Source: Pseudomonadota bacterium
GTDB taxonomy: Bacteria > Pseudomonadota > Alphaproteobacteria > Micavibrionales > UBA2020
NCBI GenBank assembly: GCA_021849295.1
Contig: JAJZTA010000003.1
Coordinates: 62,001-126,000 of the forward strand
DNA: 64,000 bases
Reading direction: 5' to 3'
The notes beneath the pieces are model-generated. The model worked only from the letters and a program-made list of their open reading frames with translations, was not told the origin of the DNA and ran no database searches. The translations under genes were made by a program, and so were the position numbers. Positions 1 through 8,242 of this stretch are shown here, in pieces (position 1 is the stretch's first letter; each line of letters starts with the position of its first letter).

Positions 1-473
<473 letters not shown>

Positions 474-475
474 TT

Positions 476-1114
476 ATGAAACGTTTGACAGGAGCCGCGG
501 CACTCGCTTTTTGCCTGTTTTTCGCGGTTGCCGCGCCGCCGTCCTATGGCGTTGAAAGACCTGCCGTTTCTGCGCAAGACCGTCAGTTTCTCGACCACAT
601 CGGCAAAGTTTTTCGCAATGTGGGCGACAAGTTCGGCTGCAGCGAGCTGGTCGGAGCCAATTTTGTGCCGCCGCAAAACCAGGAGATCGCGCTCGAATAT
701 TTGCCCAAAGGGGACAAGCTCCAGAGTTGGACGCGTATGGTGACTGTCACGCTTTTCACCCTGACCGGCAATCCGAAGATCGATTACCAGATCATGAACA
801 AGATCGCGGGCGGATTGCTGGGGGCTTTCAGGTCGCGCGGGAAGATCACCGGCATGCAATTTTACCATAACAGTAAAAACAACGAACCGGCCGCATTCTT
901 CCAATTCGATATGGGCTCGGGGGCGTCGCTCGAGCATGATGCGGGCGTCTTTTTGCGCACTGGGGAGATCGCGGCTGGATTCATTCAGGTCCAGTCACGC
1001 GGCAAGCCGCTGATGCCCTCCGATATTGCGGGGCTCAAAAGCCTGCTCGGCCCGATCGGCCATGCTCCCGCCAGCGCTAAACCGGCGGATGCGAAACCGG
1101 CTGCACACAAGTAG
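476..1114 (+). CDS. Secreted protein of unknown function
   Basis: The gene encodes 212 residues. The start at 476 was chosen over the longer frame from 428 because GAAGGAG sits 6-12 bases upstream and the product then begins with a clean signal peptide (MKRLTGAAALAFCLFFAVAA, cleavage near the PPSYG segment). The mature part is mixed alpha/beta with a WTRMVTVTLFTL strand, an FFQFDMGSG strand and a low-complexity Ala/Lys/Pro tail (PASAKPADAKPAAHK). I recognise no catalytic motif. It is probably periplasmic. It is transcribed divergently from eno and convergently with the hydrophobic paralogue pair that follows. Confidence 0.8.
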   Translation: MKRLTGAAALAFCLFFAVAAPPSYGVERPAVSAQDRQFLDHIGKVFRNVGDKFGCSELVGANFVPPQNQEIALEYLPKGDKLQSWTRMVTVTLFTLTGNPKIDYQIMNKIAGGLLGAFRSRGKITGMQFYHNSKNNEPAAFFQFDMGSGASLEHDAGVFLRTGEIAAGFIQVQSRGKPLMPSDIAGLKSLLGPIGHAPASAKPADAKPAAHK

Positions 1115-1124
1115 ATGTTTTTGA

Positions 1125-1565
1125 TTATACACCCGGTCCCTGCGGGGGCTTGGGCGTGTTTTTCGGCGTGTTCGGCTTGGGATCGGCGCTCTTCTTTTTC
1201 TTCGCCTTGGAATTGAAGACGGAGCGGATGCCTTTGTACGCCGCCTGAAACGGCGTGACGAACATGGCCTTGGCGCAGCTGCCGCCGACAACCGCGACGC
1301 CGAGCGGAATGACTTTGAGCTCCGTCACCTGACGGCTGGCTATGAAGCCGAAGACGCCCGCTGCTGCCGTCAAGGCGCTGGGAAGGGCGATGCCGCCCGC
1401 GATAGCGCCGAAAGCGCCCGCGGCCGCGAGAACGGGCAGGGCGGGCATAACGGCGGCGGTGGCGATGACGCCCGCAACGGCGGCGCCGGCGCCGGCCGCT
1501 GCCAGCGTGTAGGGAATGAAGAGAAACCTTTTGTTTTTCGTCAGATCAAAATTGATATCGCCCAT
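1125..1565 (-). CDS. Glycine/alanine-rich hydrophobic protein, paralogue 1
   Basis: This 146-residue protein has three parts. A short conserved N-terminus (MGDINFDLTKNKRFL) is followed by a long Ala/Gly-rich hydrophobic stretch of about 75 residues with glycine-zipper-like spacing, probably two or three membrane segments. The tail is VIPLGVAVVGGSCAKA, FVTPFQAAYKGIRSVFN and a Lys-rich, Pro-rich end. It is clearly a tandem copy of the protein encoded at 1580-2095: both share the DLTK start, the CAKA...FVTPFQAAYKG block and the PPQGP end. The function is unknown; a membrane or envelope role is inferred only from composition. Confidence 0.75.
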   Translation of the reverse strand: MGDINFDLTKNKRFLFIPYTLAAAGAGAAVAGVIATAAVMPALPVLAAAGAFGAIAGGIALPSALTAAAGVFGFIASRQVTELKVIPLGVAVVGGSCAKAMFVTPFQAAYKGIRSVFNSKAKKKKSADPKPNTPKNTPKPPQGPGV

Positions 1566-1579
1566 GGTGATTTCCTTCT

Positions 1580-2095
1580 CTACTTAAATGATGCACGCGG
1601 TCCTTGCGGTGGCTTGGGCGCGTTTGCGGGTTTTGTCTTGGAGGTCTTTTTTGCTTTGGTGTTGAAAACGGAACGAAGGCCTTTATAGGCGGCTTGAAAC
1701 GGCGTGACGAACAATGCTTTGGCGCAACCGGCGCCGACGACCGCCATGCCGAGCGGAATGACTTCAAGTTCCGCCTTCTTGCGGGTGGCGAGAAAGCCAA
1801 TGCCGCCGACCAGCGCCGCCAGTGCGACGGGAACCACGACCCCGCCGATCACTGCGCCCGCCGCGCCCGCGGCGGCAAGGACGGGCAGCGTCGGCATGAC
1901 GGAGGCCAGCGTCACAGGGGCCGCCGTTCCGCCGGCCAGAGCGGTAATGGTGTTGAGAAGGGCGACGACGGGCAAAACGGGAAGCGCGGCGGCAATCGCC
2001 GTGCCAACGCCCGCGATGGCGCCCGCGGCGGCCATGGTGTACGGGAAGATCAGGAACTTTTTGTCTTTTGTCAGGTCGAGAGAGAAATTGCCCAT
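1580..2095 (-). CDS. Glycine/alanine-rich hydrophobic protein, paralogue 2
   Basis: This 171-residue protein is a paralogue of its neighbour at 1125-1565 and lies only 14 bases upstream of it on the same strand. It has the same N-terminus (MGNFSLDLTKDKKFL), the same CAKALFVTPFQAAYKGLRSV block and the same PKPPQGP tail. It is longer because the hydrophobic core carries an extra LPVLPVVALL unit resembling the MPTLPVLAAAGAAG unit shared by both. The start is the ATG 24 bases from the kdsA stop, so kdsA, this gene and paralogue 1 are probably cotranscribed. Function unknown. Confidence 0.75.
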   Translation of the reverse strand: MGNFSLDLTKDKKFLIFPYTMAAAGAIAGVGTAIAAALPVLPVVALLNTITALAGGTAAPVTLASVMPTLPVLAAAGAAGAVIGGVVVPVALAALVGGIGFLATRKKAELEVIPLGMAVVGAGCAKALFVTPFQAAYKGLRSVFNTKAKKTSKTKPANAPKPPQGPRASFK

Positions 2096-2119
2096 GTGTA
2101 TTGCCCCTTATGACTGAAT

Positions 2120-2980
2120 TTAAGCCACCTTAGCTTTGGCGGCGTAGCCTTGCGGCTTGAGCAGCCGGTCGATGGAGACGAGCTGTTCCAGCAGCGCTGG
2201 CATGTCCTTGAGGTTGACCATGTTGGGGCCGTCAGACGGCGCCTTGTCGGGGTTCTGATGCGTTTCCATGAAGACGGCGGCGACGCAGCCGGTCGCCAGC
2301 GCTGCGCGCGCGAGATAGGGCACCATGCGGCGGTCGCCGCCCGTAGTCGCGCCGTTGCCGCCCGGAGACTGCACCGAGTGCGTCGCGTCGAACACGACCG
2401 GATGCCCCGTTTCAGCCATGACCGGCAGGGCGCGCATGTCGTTGACCAGCGTGTTGTAGCCGAAGGTCACGCCGCGTTCGCACAGCATGACGTTGGGGTT
2501 GCCGCTGTCGGTGACTTTGGCGGCGACGTTCTTCATGTCCCACGGCGCGAGGAACTGGCCTTTCTTGACGTTGATCGCCTTGCCGGTTTTGGCGGCGGCG
2601 ACCAGCAGGTCGGTCTGGCGGCAGAGAAATGCGGGGATTTGCAAAACATCGACATGTTCCGCGACGCGTGCGCATTGCTCCGGCGCATGGACGTCGGTGA
2701 TGACAGGCAGGCCGGTTTCTTTGCGCAGGGAGTCGAAGATCGGCATGGCCGCATCGAAGCCGAGGCCGCGTCCGCCCTTGAGCGAGGTGCGGTTCGCCTT
2801 GTCGAAGGAGGTTTTATAGATGAAGGGCAGCCCGAGCTTGTGCGTCATCTCTTTGAGCGCTCCCGCCATGTCGAAGGCGTGGTCCTTGCTTTCGAGGGCG
2901 CAGGGGCCGGCGATCAGCACGAACGGCAGATCGTTGCCGATTTTGAAGTTTTGCAGGGAGATGTGGTGTTGAGCGGTCAT
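2120..2980 (-). CDS. kdsA: 3-deoxy-8-phosphooctulonate synthase (KDO8P synthase)
   Basis: KdsA condenses phosphoenolpyruvate with arabinose 5-phosphate to give KDO 8-phosphate, precursor of the inner-core LPS sugar. At 286 residues it has normal family length. Visible motifs are IAGPCALES, YKTSFDKANRTS, the GRGLGF loop, KKGQFLAPWDM, DATHSVQSPGG and METHQNPD. The Cys in IAGPCALES, where metal-free enzymes have Asn, places it in the metal-dependent class; that assignment is from family knowledge. It is the first gene of a probable minus-strand unit with the two hydrophobic paralogues. Its presence indicates an LPS-bearing outer membrane. Confidence 0.96.
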   Translation of the reverse strand: MTAQHHISLQNFKIGNDLPFVLIAGPCALESKDHAFDMAGALKEMTHKLGLPFIYKTSFDKANRTSLKGGRGLGFDAAMPIFDSLRKETGLPVITDVHAPEQCARVAEHVDVLQIPAFLCRQTDLLVAAAKTGKAINVKKGQFLAPWDMKNVAAKVTDSGNPNVMLCERGVTFGYNTLVNDMRALPVMAETGHPVVFDATHSVQSPGGNGATTGGDRRMVPYLARAALATGCVAAVFMETHQNPDKAPSDGPNMVNLKDMPALLEQLVSIDRLLKPQGYAAKAKVA

Positions 2981-3067
2981 GAGCCTTTTTCCTTTAAATA
3001 AAGTCGGAATTTAGCATGCTTCGGCAGGTTGTCAATGTTTTTCATATACTTATGACATGGGGCTGTT

Positions 3068-3100
3068 TTAACCATTCGCTAACCATTACACCTGTATAAT
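3068..3100 (+). promoter_or_regulatory. CtrA-like box overlapping the -35 of a promoter
   Basis: TTAACCATTCGCTAAC at 3068-3083 matches the CtrA consensus TTAA-N7-TTAAC with one change (CTAA for TTAA) and contains the TTAACCAT half-site. A TATAAT -10 element lies at 3095-3100. The box covers the expected -35 position, as at CtrA-activated promoters. It would drive the gene at 3135. The arrangement closely resembles 39865-39895. Confidence 0.6.
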
Positions 3101-3134
3101 ACATAATAACAAAACCGGAGCAGGAGACCGCATT

Positions 3135-3542
3135 ATGGGTGACCCCATAGACGAAGGCTGGATGCGTGAACAGGCGAAGGAAATGCGCGAGGAGCGCGCC
3201 GCCGATCTAAAGGCCGCGGGTCCATTGCTCAATGAGGGGCAGAAACAGGAGCTTCAATCCTTTCTCAAAACCACCTGCTGGATGAAGCCTGCAGATGCCG
3301 CAGATGCGGCCGATACCATCAGCCAGCTTGCCGGAGAAAAGGGCGCAAATGCGAAGCAGGTTGTAAAAGACGCCCTTGAAGGACATGTTAGTAAAGCGTT
3401 TTTAAAGAACGACGATAACTTCAAACCGATCACCGGTATGCTCAGTGCCGCCATCGCTGCCCGCGAGGAGCGCATTACAGCGCTACATCAGACTGCCAAG
3501 CCCGCGACGCCTGCCGCCAGCGCGCCACAGTTGAAGAGCTGA
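3135..3542 (+). CDS. Small soluble alpha-helical protein of unknown function
   Basis: This 135-residue protein has no signal peptide or membrane segment. It is predicted mostly helical, with a charged N-terminus (WMREQAKEMREERAADLKAA), a central segment with repeated Ala-Asp (ADAADAADTISQL) and a Pro/Ala-rich tail. No family was recognised. The ATG follows ACCGGAGCAGG at 3114-3124, a usable ribosome binding site. The gene stands alone between opposite-strand kdsA and the repeat protein at 3725, behind a CtrA-like promoter, which suggests cell-cycle-linked expression. Confidence 0.7.
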   Translation: MGDPIDEGWMREQAKEMREERAADLKAAGPLLNEGQKQELQSFLKTTCWMKPADAADAADTISQLAGEKGANAKQVVKDALEGHVSKAFLKNDDNFKPITGMLSAAIAAREERITALHQTAKPATPAASAPQLKS

Positions 3543-3567
3543 TTTAAAAATTATTATTTTAAATCAG
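3539..3567. other. AT-rich perfect inverted repeat at a gene end
   Basis: CTGATTTAAAA at 3539-3549 pairs perfectly with TTTTAAATCAG at 3557-3567 across a 7-base loop. It overlaps the stop codon of the gene ending at 3542. There is no GC-rich stem and no clear following T tract, so it is at best a weak terminator or an mRNA 3' end stabiliser. Confidence 0.4.
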
Positions 3568-3641
3568 TGAATTAAATTAAAATCATAAAAGATCGCTTTT
3601 ATTTATGGGGTATTGCCAACGCGTCTGCATATAAGTATACG

Positions 3642-3670
3642 TTGACATATTAACCAGACATATTTACTTT
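3642..3670 (+). promoter_or_regulatory. Possible sigma-70 promoter
   Basis: TTGACA at 3642-3647 is a perfect -35; a 17-base spacer leads to the weak -10 TACTTT at 3665-3670. A TTAACC half-site lies in the spacer. It precedes the gene at 3725 by 54 bases. Confidence 0.4.
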
Positions 3671-3724
3671 CTGAAAAATAATTTTTCAATATGATTCCTT
3701 AACGCCAAAACGGAAGAAACACCT

Positions 3725-4747
3725 ATGTCCAAACTGCTCAATATCGCGAAGACCGATGAAAAACCCCTTTACATTGACCCTACCGACGTCACCGCAGTGC
3801 ACGTCGATCCGGCGAAAGAAGAGCTGCACCTTTATAACAGCGGCGGCGAGCTGCTCTGGATAAAACACAAGGATTGGGGCGTAGATGCCGATGAAGTGCT
3901 GCAGAAACTGGAACAGAACGGCGTGCCGATGGTCTGCTTTCCGGTGCGGGTCGAAGAGGACGGGCGCGAATATTTGAACTATATTTCGCCCAAGGCCGTG
4001 AACTTCATCACCGTTTCCGAACCCGCGAAAGACGGCAAGGTCGGCGTCATCGCCGGCGTAAAAGGCGTGGGCTGGGAAGAAACCTGGACGGGCGGCATGA
4101 CCGTGGCGGAATTCGAAACTATCCGCGACGCCGTGAAGTCGGTCAAAAACCTTCTGGAATATGCACCGGAAGACGCCTATGCGCGCTGGTCTTCCGCGGC
4201 GGCGCTCTATATCGACCCCAAATCCGTGCGGCGCATTCAGGATCAAGGCTCGCAACTGATCGTCGGCTTTGATGGCACGGGCGGTCTGGACGTGCAGATA
4301 AAGGACATCTCGATCGACCGGTTCCTGCCGCCGGACTATGTGCGCGGCGAGCAATCGCCCGAGAACACGCGCCAGTTTAATCTGGCCTTCCAGAAGCTGA
4401 TGGCCTATCAGGAGCAGCCGGAGGTTAAGGCGGAACAGAAAAAGGCCCGCTTCGATTTTGCTGCCGATATCCTCAAGTCCAACGACCGTCTGATCGACGT
4501 TTCTTCAAGCGAGCAGGCGAATTATATCAGCAAGGAAGATGTTGGTTACGTTTCCTTGCGTGATGATGCCGAAAAAGGCACTTTCTCCATCACCGTCACC
4601 AGCCAGAAAAGTGAAGCCAACCGTTACGGCGATATGCTGAGCTTCCGGTTCAATTCTGCGGCGGAGCGCCAGAAGGCCTTCAAGGCGATCGACAAGGCCC
4701 TCTCCGCGCAGCCGCCCAAACCGCCGCGCCGTCAGTACAAAATGTAA
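3725..4747 (+). CDS. Unknown protein built of four similar beta-rich modules
   Basis: This 340-residue cytoplasmic protein has no signal peptide or membrane segment. It contains four degenerate copies of a module opening with a Y-I-(D/S)-x-x-x-V motif: LYIDPTDVTAV at 15, NYISPKAVNFI at 85, LYIDPKSVRRI at 161 and NYISKEDVGYV at 266. Each opening is followed by predicted beta strands, usually a hairpin, and several end in a helix such as FNSAAERQKAFKAIDKAL. The pattern suggests a repeated small beta domain of the kind used for ligand or protein binding, but I recognise no family. It has its own probable promoter and no operon partner. Confidence 0.75.
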   Translation: MSKLLNIAKTDEKPLYIDPTDVTAVHVDPAKEELHLYNSGGELLWIKHKDWGVDADEVLQKLEQNGVPMVCFPVRVEEDGREYLNYISPKAVNFITVSEPAKDGKVGVIAGVKGVGWEETWTGGMTVAEFETIRDAVKSVKNLLEYAPEDAYARWSSAAALYIDPKSVRRIQDQGSQLIVGFDGTGGLDVQIKDISIDRFLPPDYVRGEQSPENTRQFNLAFQKLMAYQEQPEVKAEQKKARFDFAADILKSNDRLIDVSSSEQANYISKEDVGYVSLRDDAEKGTFSITVTSQKSEANRYGDMLSFRFNSAAERQKAFKAIDKALSAQPPKPPRRQYKM

Positions 4748-4765
4748 GCCGCGCCTTTTTTGAGA

Positions 4766-4794
4766 TTGACGCTTTTGCCTCTCTGTGATTCCAT
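4766..4794 (+). promoter_or_regulatory. Possible promoter giving a leaderless ftsB transcript
   Basis: TTGACG at 4766-4771 is followed by a 17-base spacer and a poor -10 (TTCCAT, 4789-4794). The distance from the first base of the -35 to the ftsB ATG is 35 bases, so transcription would begin at or beside the start codon. Confidence 0.35.
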
Positions 4795-4800
4795 AGGGAA

Positions 4801-5115
4801 ATGAGTGCGTTACCCCAAAACAATCGCAAACTGATTTCACACATGCTGGCAACACTCTCCAGTTTCGGCCTGTTCGTGTATTTTTGCTATTTCCTGTTGC
4901 ACGGGAACATGGGCTATTTTGCCCTGCACGGGCTGAACGACAAACTCGCGGCGGCGCAGGCGGAATACGATCAGGTCCATGCCGAACGCATGGTGCTGGA
5001 AAACCGCGTCGTGCAGCTCAGACCGGGCAGCATCAACCCCGATATGCTGAGCGAACGCGTGCGGCTCGTTTTGGGATATGCTAGGCCCGACGAGCGCGTA
5101 ATTATTGAACCGTAA
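4801..5115 (+). CDS. ftsB: FtsB/DivIC-type septum formation initiator protein
   Basis: The product has 104 residues: a short cytoplasmic N-terminus, one membrane helix at about 15-35 (LATLSSFGLFVYFCYFLLHG), then a periplasmic coiled coil (LNDKLAAAQAEYDQVHAERMVLENRVVQL) and a short globular end containing DMLSERVRLVLGYARPDE. This is the FtsB/DivIC layout; FtsB links FtsL and FtsQ in the divisome. Position between the eno/kdsA region and pdhA is the usual alphaproteobacterial location. No well-spaced Shine-Dalgarno precedes the ATG, which fits a leaderless start. The FtsB name is based on family and synteny. Confidence 0.88.
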   Translation: MSALPQNNRKLISHMLATLSSFGLFVYFCYFLLHGNMGYFALHGLNDKLAAAQAEYDQVHAERMVLENRVVQLRPGSINPDMLSERVRLVLGYARPDERVIIEP

Positions 5116-5208
5116 TGGTCCAAAATAGACTTTTTTGCCCGCAATACCCGTTTTTAGCCGGATTTATCACCTTATGTGAAAGCAATCATCCAAAGGATGT
5201 TGCAAAAT

Positions 5209-5223
5209 AAGCGCTCAGCGCTT
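5209..5223. promoter_or_regulatory. Palindrome upstream of the pyruvate dehydrogenase operon
   Basis: AAGCGCT-C-AGCGCTT is a perfect 7-base inverted repeat with a one-base centre, 22 bases before the pdhA start. The size and position suit a dimeric repressor or activator site. Which regulator binds is unknown. Confidence 0.4.
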
Positions 5224-5244
5224 AACTAAAAGGGCGTAATTTTC

Positions 5245-6285
5245 ATGAAAAGAGGAGAGGTCTCCTTGGCGAAACCGACATCACCTGCCGGCAAGGCAAA
5301 ATTGCAAACAGTAACCGCGGCTTCCAACGTCGCGACGCCGGAGCAAATGCTTCAGTTTTATAAGGATATGCTGCTGATCCGCCGCTTCGAGGAAAAAGCG
5401 GGCCAGCTCTACGGCATGGGCCTGATCGGCGGCTTCTGCCACCTTTACATCGGGCAGGAAGCCGTCGTGACCGGCGTGCAGTCGGTGCTGGAGCCGAAGG
5501 ACTCGGTTATCACCGCCTACCGCGACCACGGGCACATGCTCGCCTGTGGCATGGACCCGAAGGGCGTGATGGCGGAACTGACCGGACGCTCCGGCGGCTA
5601 TTCCAAAGGCAAGGGCGGCTCGATGCACATGTTCAGCCGCGAAAAGAATTTTTACGGCGGTCATGGCATCGTCGGCGCCACCGCGCCGCTCGGCATCGGC
5701 CTTGCCTTCGCGCACAAGTATCGCGGCGACGGCGGCATTACCACGGCCTACTACGGCGACGGCGCGGCCAACCAGGGCCAGATTTATGAATCCTATAACA
5801 TGGCCTCGCTATGGAAGCTGCCGATCATCTTCATCATCGAAAACAACAAATACGGCATGGGCACAAGCCAGAAGCGCCATGCGGCGGGCGACTTTCTCAA
5901 GCGCGCCGAAGGTTTCGGCATTCCGGGCGAGAAGACCGACGGTATGGACGTTCTGGCCGTGCGCTCCGCGGCGCTGAAGGTCGCCGAGCACGTGCGTTCG
6001 GGCAAAGGGCCGATGGTGCTGGAAGTCAGCACATATCGTTACCGCGGCCACTCGATGTCCGACCCCGGCAAGTACCGCAGCAAGGAGGAAGTCGAGGACA
6101 TGCGCGAGCATCACGATCCGATCGAGCATATCCGCAAGGCGATTCTCGACGGCGGCAAGATGACCGAGGACGCCTTCAAGCCCATCGACAAGGAAATCAA
6201 AACGATCGTCAACGACGCAGCGGAATTCGCGCAAGCCAGCCCCGAGCCGGATCCGTCCGAGCTTTGGACGGACGTGCTGTTGTAA
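5245..6285 (+). CDS. pdhA: Pyruvate dehydrogenase E1 component, alpha subunit
   Basis: The 346-residue alpha subunit of the thiamine diphosphate-dependent E1 heterotetramer decarboxylates pyruvate and acetylates the E2 lipoyl group. Visible motifs are MLLIRRFEEKAGQLYGMGLI, HLYIGQEA, YRDHGHML, GGHGIVGA, the ThDP-binding GDGAANQGQIYESYNMA-type block ending in NNKYGMGT, and the phosphorylation-loop-like YRYRGHSMSDPGKYRS. Length is normal for the alphaproteobacterial type. The start at 5245 includes a short N-terminal arm; an in-frame TTG a few codons later after AGGAGAGG is an alternative. First gene of the operon pdhA-SIMPL-pdhB-pdhC-lpd. Confidence 0.97.
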   Translation: MKRGEVSLAKPTSPAGKAKLQTVTAASNVATPEQMLQFYKDMLLIRRFEEKAGQLYGMGLIGGFCHLYIGQEAVVTGVQSVLEPKDSVITAYRDHGHMLACGMDPKGVMAELTGRSGGYSKGKGGSMHMFSREKNFYGGHGIVGATAPLGIGLAFAHKYRGDGGITTAYYGDGAANQGQIYESYNMASLWKLPIIFIIENNKYGMGTSQKRHAAGDFLKRAEGFGIPGEKTDGMDVLAVRSAALKVAEHVRSGKGPMVLEVSTYRYRGHSMSDPGKYRSKEEVEDMREHHDPIEHIRKAILDGGKMTEDAFKPIDKEIKTIVNDAAEFAQASPEPDPSELWTDVLL

Positions 6286-6295
6286 GGAGATATCC

Positions 6296-6832
6296 ATGAA
6301 AAAAATTTCGTATATCTCCTCTGCCCTGTTGTCTGTCGCCATGGCGTGCCCCGCGCACGCCGCCACGGCTGTGAAGGCTGCAAGCGGCGCCGCGGCTATC
6401 GCCGTGCCGGCCAAGATGGAAAACGCGCGCGTCATGATGCAAAGCACGGCAGGCTATATCTCCCCCGGCGGCGGCTGCCAGCATCATGCGGTGGGGACGC
6501 TCAACATAGAGTTCAACTACAACAAGGCGGATATTTCGCATCTGGGCGACGAGATTGCCTCCAAGGTCGCCAAGATAAAAGAGATCGCGAGAGACGCCGG
6601 CGCAACCGAAATCAAGCTGACCAGCGAGAATTACAACGTCCGCACCGGCGGCCCCTACTATAGCAACGGCTACGCGCAGGAAAACGCGAACTATTTTATC
6701 AACGGCAGCCTGAGCTTCGAGGTCCATCCCGCCGACATCGGGACGACTATCATGAGCCAGTTGAACAGGAAATCCTACCACGCGAATTTCAATTACCGGA
6801 TGGACAGCAGATACTGCCCGTACGGCCAATAG
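6296..6832 (+). CDS. Secreted SIMPL (DUF541)-like protein inside the pdh operon
   Basis: The protein has 178 residues with a signal peptide (MKKISYISSALLSVAMACPA, cleavage near AHA-A at 22). The mature part holds a pattern like the SIMPL/DUF541 domain: a strand around 68-75 (TLNIEFNY), a helix at 84-102 (DEIASKVAKIKEIARDAGA), EIKLTSENYNV at 105-114, then a tyrosine-rich turn and the strand NGSLSFEVHPADIG at 136-149. It sits 10 bases after pdhA and 18 before pdhB, so it is cotranscribed with a cytoplasmic enzyme complex although it is exported. The family call is tentative. Its role in this operon is unknown. Confidence 0.7.
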   Translation: MKKISYISSALLSVAMACPAHAATAVKAASGAAAIAVPAKMENARVMMQSTAGYISPGGGCQHHAVGTLNIEFNYNKADISHLGDEIASKVAKIKEIARDAGATEIKLTSENYNVRTGGPYYSNGYAQENANYFINGSLSFEVHPADIGTTIMSQLNRKSYHANFNYRMDSRYCPYGQ

Positions 6833-6850
6833 ACCAAGGAAACATTCTTC

Positions 6851-8242
6851 ATGTCCATTCAAATTCTCATGCCCGCACTCTCGCCGACCATGACGGAAGG
6901 CAAACTTTCCAAATGGGTCAAAAAAGAGGGCGATGCCGTCAAGGCGGGTCAAGTGATCGCCGAGATCGAGACCGACAAGGCGACGATGGAAGTCGAAGCC
7001 GTCGATGAAGGCGTGATCGGCAAAATCCTTGTGCCCGAAGGCACCGAAGGCGTCGCCGTCAACACGCCGATCGCCGTTCTGCTCGAAGAGGGCGAAGACG
7101 CGGCTGAAGTTTCGTCTGCCGCGCCGGTCGAAGTGGCGTCCTCGCCGTGCAGCATGCCGGCCCCGTCGCAAATTTCTTGCCCGCCGCAAGCCGCGCCGCC
7201 GTCGCACGCGCCTGTGCAGACGGCCGTCGACATCGACGAAGAAAAGTTTTTCAAAAACGTCCAGACCATGACGGTGCGCGAAGCCTTGCGCGACGCGATG
7301 GCGGAAGAAATGCGCCGCGACGGCGACGTCTTCGTCATGGGCGAGGAAGTCGCGGAATATCAGGGCGCGTATAAAGTGACGCAGGGCCTGTTGCAGGAAT
7401 TCGGCGACAAGCGAATCATCGACACGCCGATCACGGAATACGGCTTTGCCGGCCTTGGCGTCGGCGCGGCCTTTGCGGGCCTGAAGCCGATTGTCGAATT
7501 CATGACCTTCAACTTCGCCATGCAGGCGATCGACCATATCGTCAACTCGGCGGCGAAGACGTTGTATATGGCGGGCGGCCAGCTCGGTTGCCCGATCGTA
7601 TTCCGCGGCCCCAACGGCCCCGCTTCGCGGGTCGGGGCGCAACACTCGCAATGCTATGCCAGCTGGTATGGCCATGTTCCGGGCCTGAAGGTTATCGCGC
7701 CGTGGTCGGGCGCGGACGCGAAAGGCCTGCTCAAAGCCGCGATCCGCGATCCCAATCCGGTCGTCTGCCTTGAAAACGAAATCATGTACGGCCAGAGCTT
7801 CGACGTGCCGACCGATCCGGAATTCGTCATTCCGCTTGGACGTGCGAAGATCGAGCGCGCCGGCACGGACGTCACGATCACCGCCTTCTCGCGCATGGTC
7901 GGCGTCGCGCTGGCCGCGGCGGAAAAACTGGCCGAAGAGGGCATCAGCGCGGAAGTGATCAATCTGCGCACCATCCGCCCGCTCGATGTCGAAACGATCG
8001 CCAACAGCGTGCGCAAGACCAACCGCCTTGTGTCGGTTGAAGAGGGCTGGCATTTTGCCGGCATGGGCGCGGAACTCGCGGCGCAGATGATGGAAGTCTG
8101 CTTCGACGATCTCGACGCGCCGGTCGTGCGCGTCTATGGCGCGGACGTGCCGATGCCGTACGCCGCCAATCTTGAAAAACTTGCCATGCCGCATGAAGAG
8201 GACATCATAACCGCAGCGAAGAAGGTAGCCTATGCCGCTTAA
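6851..8242 (+). CDS. pdhB: Pyruvate dehydrogenase E1 beta subunit with N-terminal lipoyl domain
   Basis: This 463-residue protein has a lipoyl domain at 1-80 with the lipoylated Lys43 in [10 protein letters not shown], a Pro/Ala linker at about 88-125, then the E1-beta transketolase-like domain ([71 protein letters not shown]) and C-terminal domain ([29 protein letters not shown]). An E1-beta carrying its own lipoyl domain is characteristic of alphaproteobacteria. The end overlaps the pdhC start by 11 bases, indicating translational coupling. Residues 6-82 are nearly identical to the lipoyl domain of PdhC. Confidence 0.97.
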   Translation: MSIQILMPALSPTMTEGKLSKWVKKEGDAVKAGQVIAEIETDKATMEVEAVDEGVIGKILVPEGTEGVAVNTPIAVLLEEGEDAAEVSSAAPVEVASSPCSMPAPSQISCPPQAAPPSHAPVQTAVDIDEEKFFKNVQTMTVREALRDAMAEEMRRDGDVFVMGEEVAEYQGAYKVTQGLLQEFGDKRIIDTPITEYGFAGLGVGAAFAGLKPIVEFMTFNFAMQAIDHIVNSAAKTLYMAGGQLGCPIVFRGPNGPASRVGAQHSQCYASWYGHVPGLKVIAPWSGADAKGLLKAAIRDPNPVVCLENEIMYGQSFDVPTDPEFVIPLGRAKIERAGTDVTITAFSRMVGVALAAAEKLAEEGISAEVINLRTIRPLDVETIANSVRKTNRLVSVEEGWHFAGMGAELAAQMMEVCFDDLDAPVVRVYGADVPMPYAANLEKLAMPHEEDIITAAKKVAYAA

